DNA of 10,686 nucleotides from the NCBI GenBank assembly GCA_023393895.1, contig JAEXBT010000142.1, positions 1 through 10,686 on the forward strand, given 5' to 3'. Shown piece by piece: positions 6,224 through 10,686 of the stretch. Source of the stretch: Pseudomonadota bacterium (GTDB taxonomy: Bacteria; Pseudomonadota; Gammaproteobacteria; Xanthomonadales; Xanthomonadaceae). How positions within the stretch are numbered: the first letter of the stretch is position 1; every line of letters starts with the position of its first letter. Under the pieces are notes generated by a model. It saw only the letters and a list, made by a program, of their open reading frames with translations. It was not told where the DNA came from and did no database searches. A program made the position numbers and the translations under genes.

Positions 6224-7852
6224 ATGGCCTCGCGCGAGGAACTGCTGGCGCTGCTGGTAGCCCGCCGTCGAGGCCTTTCGATTCGCCCGCAGGCTCCCGG
6301 CCACAGTCCCAGCTGGCAGGGCTGGCTGGATACGGCCGTCCCGGTCGCAGCGGGACCGACCCTGTCGCCCGATGCACTGGCTGACGAGATGGCGAACGTG
6401 CCGATCCGGCAGGTGCCATCGGGTACCGCCTCGACGAGTGGTTGGGGCAGGTTTCGCAGCCTGTTCCGTCAGGGCTGGGGCAGGGAGCGCGACGAATCCC
6501 CCATGCTGCGGCGCGGCGCGTTCGCCGCCAGCCTGTTCTATCACCTGCTGGCGGCACTGCTGCTGGCCTGGCTGACCTGGTTGAGCCTGACCGCGCTCAA
6601 TGCGCCGGGTGAGGAGGAAACGGTGCGGGTGCGCATCACCGGTTTCGGCAGCCCGGATGCCGCGGGCGGGGGCGATGCGCCCGCCGATGGCGACCTGCAA
6701 CCGGCCGCCACCGCGGAAGCTGCCGCATCCGCAGCCGGCCGTCCCGCCGCCGCGGCTTCGAGTTCGCCGCCAGCCACGCAGAACAACCCGACTGCCATAC
6801 CGGAAAGCATCGACGCGCAGGCGATGGCCGAACAGCCGTTGCAGGTGAGCGAACCCACGCCGGCACCCGCTCCGTTCCAGTTGCCGCCACCACGGCAGGC
6901 GGCCGTCGCGCCGCAGCCGGTCCCGGAACTGCAGACGCAGGCGATTCCGGAAGAAAGCGCCATTCCGACCGCGTTGCCGCAAGTGCGAAGCCTGGATGTT
7001 CCCAGCGACAATCGGGAGGTACAGGTGGCCGACCTCAGCACCCGCGAACGCACGCTGCCGACCGTGCCGGATCCCATGCCGGCGGTCACGGTGCGTGAAA
7101 TCGCCGTACGACCCGGCAGCCCCGCGCTGCAGGCGCCCGAGGCCGCCACGCGTCCGTTGCCGACGCGCGGACAGTCCGATGCCACGGCACCGGCGGCGGC
7201 CACCGCAAGCGGCGCCACCCGACCGGCAGCCGATCCGCGCCCGGGCCTGCCGGGTGCCCGCGGCATTTCGCCACGCCCGGGCCAGCAGTCCACGGCGAGC
7301 GGCGCGGGACCGGCGGCCCGCACCGCGGACAGCGGGTGGCCTTCGCCGCGAAAGGGCGACGACTGGGGGCTGGGGGAGCGCAGTCGCGCCGGTGCGGCAA
7401 CGGGTGGCGATCGCGGCAATCCGCGCGGCCAGGGGGGATCAGGCCTGTTCGATGCCGACGGCCGTCCGCGACTCGCCGACGACAGCTTCAAGCCGCGCTT
7501 CCCAGATCCCTACAAGGAAGGCACCTGGTTGAAGCGACCGTCGCTCGGCTACCGCGGCACCATCTTCGACGGCATCTGGCGGCCGCCAGAAACCCTGCTG
7601 CAGGAGTGGATCCGCAAGGGCGTCAAGAGCTTCGACATCCCGCTGCCGGGCGGCAAGGTGAAGATCCGCTGCGTGGTGTCGTTGCTGCAAGCCGGGGGGG
7701 GCTGCGGGCCGGTGGCCGGCAAGGAGGGCGTGCACGACCAGCCTGCGGTGGCACGCCCGGCGCCCGACATTCCGTTCAAGCCGGAGCTGTTCGAGAACCA
7801 GGACGATCTCACCCGGCCGGCCAAGACCGAATCCGGCGACGGCTCGCCCTGA
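6224..7852 (+). CDS. TonB-like single-pass inner-membrane protein, function unknown
   Basis: 542 aa; resembles what is annotated in xanthomonads as 'transmembrane repetitive protein', with no established role. Layout: a cytoplasmic segment of about 95 residues rich in Arg, one transmembrane helix (about 98-125, from GAFAASLFYH to LTWLSLTAL), a periplasmic linker of about 300 residues rich in Pro, Ala, Gln and Thr, then a compact C-terminal part (about 425-520) with YRGTIFDGIWRPPETLLQEW, PLPGGKVKIRC and GGGCGPV. Two cysteines, C483 and C494, could form a disulfide. The helix carries S103-x3-H107, the spacing of S16 and H20 in TonB, which couples to ExbB/ExbD. The C-terminal part is not a TonB domain I can recognise. 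Start at MASREELL, 12 nt after nfuA with TGAGG about 10 nt upstream; the Shine-Dalgarno is mediocre. An 8-G run (7694-7701) lies in the C-terminal part. Confidence 0.8.
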   Translation: MASREELLALLVARRRGLSIRPQAPGHSPSWQGWLDTAVPVAAGPTLSPDALADEMANVPIRQVPSGTASTSGWGRFRSLFRQGWGRERDESPMLRRGAFAASLFYHLLAALLLAWLTWLSLTALNAPGEEETVRVRITGFGSPDAAGGGDAPADGDLQPAATAEAAASAAGRPAAAASSSPPATQNNPTAIPESIDAQAMAEQPLQVSEPTPAPAPFQLPPPRQAAVAPQPVPELQTQAIPEESAIPTALPQVRSLDVPSDNREVQVADLSTRERTLPTVPDPMPAVTVREIAVRPGSPALQAPEAATRPLPTRGQSDATAPAAATASGATRPAADPRPGLPGARGISPRPGQQSTASGAGPAARTADSGWPSPRKGDDWGLGERSRAGAATGGDRGNPRGQGGSGLFDADGRPRLADDSFKPRFPDPYKEGTWLKRPSLGYRGTIFDGIWRPPETLLQEWIRKGVKSFDIPLPGGKVKIRCVVSLLQAGGGCGPVAGKEGVHDQPAVARPAPDIPFKPELFENQDDLTRPAKTESGDGSP

Positions 7853-7880
7853 GCAGGAGCCACCTCGCTGCACTCTGATG

Positions 7881-7904
7881 AAAAAGGCCCGCTTGCGCGG
7901 GCCT
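7881..7904 (-). terminator. Intrinsic terminator of the cytochrome c operon
   Basis: Read on the minus strand: AGGCCCGC (7904-7897), loop GCAA, GCGGGCCT (7892-7885), then a T-run (7885-7881). This is an 8-bp perfect GC-rich stem with a U-tract, about 25 nt past the stop of the downstream cytochrome gene. On the plus strand the hairpin follows the membrane protein gene but is not followed by Ts, so it may act only weakly there. Confidence 0.88.
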
Positions 7905-7928
7905 GTGGAATGCCGTGGGCGTTATGCC

Positions 7929-8366
7929 TCACATGCCGGCGATATCGCGCAGCTGGCCGGGACGCGAGGCGTAATAGGCCGCCAGATCGGCGATCTGCTG
8001 GTCGGTCAGGTTCTGCGCCTGGCCGCTCATGATCGCGTGGTTGCGGACGCCGTCGCGGTAGCGCTGCATGGCGTGGGCAAGGTAGTCCTCGTACTGGCCA
8101 CCGATCAGCGGCGGATGGTTCTCGGTCGGCACGCCTTCCACCACCGGCACGTTGCCGTCCACACCGTGGCAGGTGATGCAGCCGCCCTTGGGTTCGACGG
8201 CGATCGCTTCGCCGCGGCGGATGTCGCCGGTCGGCAGGCCCGCAGACGACGAGGTACGGTCACCGCCATCGGAGGTGGTGGCATGCGGGTTGGTGGGTTC
8301 GCCGCCGCTGCAGGCCGAGAGCAGCACGGCGAGGGCCAGGACGGCAGGCATCTTCAGGGTCGTCAT
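7929..8366 (-). CDS. Monoheme c-type cytochrome, lipoprotein
   Basis: Electron-transfer protein of 145 aa anchored in a membrane on its periplasmic side. The N terminus has a lipoprotein signal, LALAVLLSAC, with lipidated C19. A polar linker follows, then heme motif C63-ITC-H67 (GGCITCHGVDG). The segment PPLIGGQYEDYLAHAMQRYRDGVRNHAIMSGQAQNLTDQQIADLAAYYAS matches the cytochrome c4/c553 pattern, M113 being the likely second heme-iron ligand. Start chosen at MTTLKMP, eight nt after the preceding cytochrome gene; the frame extends further upstream only as a shadow of that gene. Same fold and motifs as the neighbouring cytochrome, so the pair probably arose by duplication or by splitting of a diheme c4. 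Likely an electron donor to a terminal oxidase, but no oxidase is in view. Confidence 0.88.
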   Translation of the reverse strand: MTTLKMPAVLALAVLLSACSGGEPTNPHATTSDGGDRTSSSAGLPTGDIRRGEAIAVEPKGGCITCHGVDGNVPVVEGVPTENHPPLIGGQYEDYLAHAMQRYRDGVRNHAIMSGQAQNLTDQQIADLAAYYASRPGQLRDIAGM

Positions 8367-8374
8367 GGTCGGGC

Positions 8375-8731
8375 TCACTTCTGCTTCGGGGCCGGGGCGG
8401 CCTTCAGGTCGGACAGGTAGGTGGCGATCGCCGCGATCTCCTCTTCGGAAAAGCTCATCGCCTGGGCTTCCATGGTCGGATGGCGGCGCGTGCCCTTCTT
8501 GTATTCGGTCAGCGCATTGACCAGGTACTGGCGCGACTGGCCACCGATCCGCGGCACGTGGTAGTTGGGATAGGCGTTCTTGTAGCCGGTGACGCCATGG
8601 CAGCCCTGGCACGTAAAGGTCAGCTGTTCGCCGGAGAGCTTGCCGCTCTGGGCGCGCTCGGCGGGCTGCTGGGCCTGGGCGGCGAGTGGCAGGGCAAGCG
8701 CGAGGCACGCGGCGATCGTGGTCGGTCGCAT
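8375..8731 (-). CDS. Monoheme c-type cytochrome, soluble periplasmic
   Basis: Class I cytochrome c of 118 aa, first gene of a two-cytochrome operon. The signal peptide MRPTTIAACLALALPLAAQA should be cleaved after A20. Heme is bound by C41-QGC-H45 (TCQGCHGVTG). The sequence then runs VPRIGGQSRQYLVNALTEYKKGTRRHPTMEAQAMSFSEEEIAAIATYLSDLK; M87 in HPTM is the likely axial ligand by analogy with cytochrome c4, with M92 as alternative. The C-terminal tail is short and lysine-rich. GAGAGAA precedes the ATG as ribosome binding site. The second cytochrome starts eight nt after this stop, so the two are almost surely cotranscribed. It probably shuttles electrons between a quinol-oxidising complex and an oxidase; the exact partner cannot be told from the window. 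Confidence 0.9.
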   Translation of the reverse strand: MRPTTIAACLALALPLAAQAQQPAERAQSGKLSGEQLTFTCQGCHGVTGYKNAYPNYHVPRIGGQSRQYLVNALTEYKKGTRRHPTMEAQAMSFSEEEIAAIATYLSDLKAAPAPKQK

Positions 8732-8784
8732 CTGATTCTCTCAAGTCGGATGGGACACCAGCACCGGGCTGGTGCAGCGACCGG

Positions 8785-8812
8785 AGTATATCGCGCGTCC
8801 GGCGATCGGGAA
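8785..8812 (-). promoter_or_regulatory. Candidate promoter of the cytochrome c operon
   Basis: On the minus strand TATACT (8790-8785) matches the -10 consensus at five of six positions; a weak TTCCCG (8812-8807) lies 16 bp upstream as a possible -35. Transcription would begin near 8778, giving a leader of about 47 nt. That leader contains an inverted repeat, CACCAG (8756-8761) with CTGGTG (8769-8774), that could fold upstream of the ribosome binding site. Confidence 0.45.
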
Positions 8813-8845
8813 GGGCGGACGCACACTGCCCGCATGACGTCTGGC

Positions 8846-8862
8846 ACCTCACAAACTGAGGT
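8846..8862. promoter_or_regulatory. Inverted repeat, candidate operator upstream of RND efflux operon
   Basis: ACCTCA-caaac-TGAGGT is a perfect 6-bp inverted repeat with a 5-bp spacer, 45 bp before the adaptor start. It overlaps a weak promoter-like pair, CTCACA (8848-8853) and TTTACT (8872-8877) with 18-bp spacing. A dimeric repressor site, for instance of TetR or MarR type, would fit the size and place. No regulator gene is nearby, so the binder is unknown. Confidence 0.35.
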
Positions 8863-8907
8863 CAGAGGTGGTTTACTTCGATACAACACCCAATTTGAGC
8901 CTCCCCG

Positions 8908-10041
8908 ATGCGTGCATCGATGTCTTTCCCAGCGGCTGCGGTGATCCGCGGCGCCTCCATCAGCCTGCTTGCCATTGCGCTCGCGACCGGACTGGCCGCC
9001 TGCAAGCGCGGAGGGGGTGGAGACGCTAAGCCGGGACATGAAGCAGCCAAGCCGGCAGAGGCGGTGCCGGTGGAAGTGGCGGTGGTCAGCCATCGCACCG
9101 TGGTGGCCAGCTATACCGGCACCGCGGCGCTGGATCCCCGCGCGGAAGCCGAAGTCGCCGCGAAGACTTCCGGCATCGCGTTGCGGGTGCTGGCGCAGGA
9201 AGGGCAGACGGTCCGCGCCGGCCAGCCGCTGGTGCAGCTCGATCGCGACCGTGCGCGACTGCAGGTGGCGCAGTCCCAGTCGCAGGTCAGCAAGCTGGAG
9301 GCCAACTACCACCGCGCCAGCCAGCTGGCCGCGCAGAAGATGGTGAGCGCGAACGATGTCGACCAGCTGCGCTATGACCTGGCCAACGCGCGTTCGGCAC
9401 TGAACATGGCGCGGCTGGAACTCTCCTACGGCACCGTCACCGCGCCCATCTCGGGGCAGGTGGTGTTCGTCGCGGTCAAGCCGGGCAACTTCGTCCAGAT
9501 CAATTCGACGGTGATGAAGTTGATTGACAACTCGCGGTTGGAGGCGATCCTCAACGTGCCCGAACGTGACATCGCACTGCTGCGGAAGGGGCAGCGCGTG
9601 GTGATGCAGGTGGACGCGGTGCCCGGTGAGCGCTTCGAGGGTGTCATCGATCGCATCGCGCCGACGGTGGACCCGGGCAGCGGCACCTTCCGCGTGTTCT
9701 GCACGTTCGCGGGCAACGGCGTGCTGCAGGCAGGCATGTTCGGGCGTCTGTCGATCGCCTACGACCAGCGCGCCGACGTGCCGACCATTCCGCGCGCGGC
9801 GCTGCTCGATGACGGCAGTGAACCCGCCGTCTACGCCGTGCGTGGCGGCAAGGCGGTGCGGGTGCCGGTCAAGCTGGGGTATGCGGAGGGCGAATTCGTC
9901 GAAGTGCGCGAGGGACTGAAGCCCGGCGAGCAGGTGGTCACCGCCGGCAAGACCGCGTTGCGCGAGGGTAGCGGCGTGCAGGTGATCAGCCCGGACGCCG
10001 CCGCGAAGCCGGCCCCGGCTGCCGCCCCCGCCGCGCGCTGA
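8908..10041 (+). CDS. RND efflux periplasmic adaptor (membrane fusion protein), lipoprotein
   Basis: Periplasmic adaptor of a tripartite efflux pump, linking an inner-membrane RND transporter to an outer-membrane channel; 377 aa, normal for the HlyD/AcrA family. A lipoprotein signal ends at LAAC with lipidated C32, followed by a Gly/Lys-rich linker. Then come the first half of the lipoyl domain (GIALRVLAQEGQTVRAGQPLVQLD, about 91-113), a coiled-coil hairpin (about 114-172), the second half (GTVTAPISGQVVFVAVKPGNFV), a beta-barrel domain (LEAILNVPERDIALLRKGQ onward) and the membrane-proximal domain (PTIPRAALLDDG ... VREGLKPGEQVVTAGKTALREG). The tail is Ala/Pro-rich. Start at the first ATG; a second Met four residues on is possible, and neither has a strong Shine-Dalgarno (TTGAG at about eight nt). 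The pump gene follows after 11 nt. Substrate cannot be inferred. Confidence 0.93.
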   Translation: MRASMSFPAAAVIRGASISLLAIALATGLAACKRGGGGDAKPGHEAAKPAEAVPVEVAVVSHRTVVASYTGTAALDPRAEAEVAAKTSGIALRVLAQEGQTVRAGQPLVQLDRDRARLQVAQSQSQVSKLEANYHRASQLAAQKMVSANDVDQLRYDLANARSALNMARLELSYGTVTAPISGQVVFVAVKPGNFVQINSTVMKLIDNSRLEAILNVPERDIALLRKGQRVVMQVDAVPGERFEGVIDRIAPTVDPGSGTFRVFCTFAGNGVLQAGMFGRLSIAYDQRADVPTIPRAALLDDGSEPAVYAVRGGKAVRVPVKLGYAEGEFVEVREGLKPGEQVVTAGKTALREGSGVQVISPDAAAKPAPAAAPAAR

Positions 10042-10052
10042 CGGAGCCTGCC

Positions 10053-10686
10053 ATGACGCCTTCGCCCGGCTTCGATCTGGTGGAATTCGCAACCCGTCGC
10101 CGGGTCACCATCCTGATGATGATGGTGACCCTGGTGCTGTTCGGCCTGATCGCGCTGTCCAGCCTGAAGGTCAACCTCTTGCCCGACCTCAGCTATCCGA
10201 CACTCACCGTGCGCACCGAATACACCGGCGCGGCACCCGCCGAGATCGAGACGCTGGTGACCGAGCCGATCGAAGAAGCCGTAGGTGTGGTCAAGGGCCT
10301 GCGGCGGCTGAAATCGGTGTCGCGCACCGGGCAGAGCGATGTGGTGCTGGAGTTCGCGTGGGGCACCGACATGGACAAGGCCAGCCTGGAAGTCCGCGAC
10401 AAGATGGAGGCCCTGCAGCTGCCGCTGGAGGTGAAGCCGCCGGTGCTGCTGCGCTTCAACCCGTCCACCGCGCCGATCATGCGACTGGTGCTGGCGACCA
10501 CGTCCGGCGACGACATCGCGGCGCTCACCCGGCTGCGGCGCTATGCCGACGATGACCTCAAGCGCAAGCTGGAGCCGGTCGAGGGCGTGGCGGCGGTGAA
10601 GGTGGCCGGAGGCCTGGAGGACGAGATCCAGGTCGATATCGACCAGCAGAAGCTGGCAGCGATCAACATGCCGATCGACACCGTCA
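10053..10686 (+). CDS. RND efflux transporter permease (3' end outside window)
   Basis: First 211 codons of a resistance-nodulation-division pump, a proton-driven inner-membrane exporter that normally has about 1020-1050 residues. The N terminus FATRRRVTILMMMVTLVLFGLIALSSLKVNLLPDLSYP gives the cytoplasmic start and first transmembrane helix (about 17-38). The porter-domain sequence follows: YTGAAPAEIETLVTEPIEEAVGVVKGLRRLKSVSRTGQSDVVLEF, then LEVRDKME and the PN-like segment ending VDIDQQKLAAINMPIDTV. These fit the HAE1 (drug) branch rather than the heavy-metal CzcA branch, although the substrate is not determined. GGAG at 10043-10046, six nt before the ATG, is a good ribosome binding site. 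It lies 11 nt after the adaptor gene, in one operon. The frame is intact to the window edge. Confidence 0.93.
   Translation, partial: MTPSPGFDLVEFATRRRVTILMMMVTLVLFGLIALSSLKVNLLPDLSYPTLTVRTEYTGAAPAEIETLVTEPIEEAVGVVKGLRRLKSVSRTGQSDVVLEFAWGTDMDKASLEVRDKMEALQLPLEVKPPVLLRFNPSTAPIMRLVLATTSGDDIAALTRLRRYADDDLKRKLEPVEGVAAVKVAGGLEDEIQVDIDQQKLAAINMPIDTV

Noticed and set aside
5591..6982. 463-aa minus-strand open frame opposite nfuA and the membrane protein gene
   Set aside because: Composition is His/Arg/Gly/Ala-rich as expected for a reverse frame of GC-rich coding DNA, and nfuA on the other strand is certain.
7871..7904. Terminator for the membrane protein gene on the plus strand
   Set aside because: The hairpin has A residues before it and no T-run after it on the plus strand, so it is properly oriented only for the minus-strand cytochrome operon.
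8367..8852. Upstream extension of the lipoprotein cytochrome to a 307-aa protein
   Set aside because: This part is the out-of-frame reading of the first cytochrome gene. The lipoprotein signal at MTTLKMP marks the real start.
8620..10092. 490-aa minus-strand open frame opposite the RND adaptor
   Set aside because: Mirror frame of a well-supported adaptor gene, with no domain and a His/Arg-rich composition.

Overview
This GC-rich window (high GC, strong G/C third-position bias) looks like chromosomal DNA of a gammaproteobacterium of the Xanthomonadaceae/Lysobacteraceae (Lysobacter, Luteimonas, Pseudoxanthomonas or Xanthomonas type). That placement rests on the protein sequences and on genes that seem to start without a Shine-Dalgarno site; it is an inference, not a database result. 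The window is mostly core genome. I see no mobile element, CRISPR array, tRNA or rRNA.

Left part (1-5200): the end of a GacA/UvrY-type response regulator (its first few residues lie outside the window) runs toward a large RNase E gene (rne, minus strand). rne carries a GC-rich, structured leader of roughly 360 nt and is divergent from rluC, which encodes a 23S rRNA pseudouridine synthase. The divergent rne-rluC pair is a known gammaproteobacterial arrangement, and a long rne leader is known in E. coli to mediate autoregulation. Here the leader ends in a hairpin that appears to bury the rne ribosome binding site.

Middle (5216-7904): phhB (pterin-4a-carbinolamine dehydratase) converges on rluC and is divergent from nfuA (Fe-S carrier). 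The 60-bp gap between phhB and nfuA has overlapping -10-like elements on the two strands, and nfuA may be leaderless. Twelve bases after nfuA follows a 542-aa single-pass inner-membrane protein with a TonB-like S-x3-H transmembrane motif, a very long Pro/Ala-rich periplasmic linker and a C-terminal domain I cannot assign. This is the least understood gene here. A clear intrinsic terminator, oriented for the minus strand, follows it.

Right part (7929-10686): two small c-type cytochromes in tandem on the minus strand, one soluble periplasmic and one lipoprotein, resemble the two halves of a cytochrome c4. Divergent from them is an RND efflux operon: a lipoprotein membrane-fusion adaptor followed 11 bases later by the start of an RND pump, cut by the window edge. 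A perfect 6-bp inverted repeat in the divergent gap is a candidate operator.

Nothing here is a wholly new system. The points most worth following are the occluded rne ribosome binding site, the TonB-like orphan membrane protein coupled to nfuA, the shared nfuA/phhB promoter core and the split c4-like cytochrome pair.
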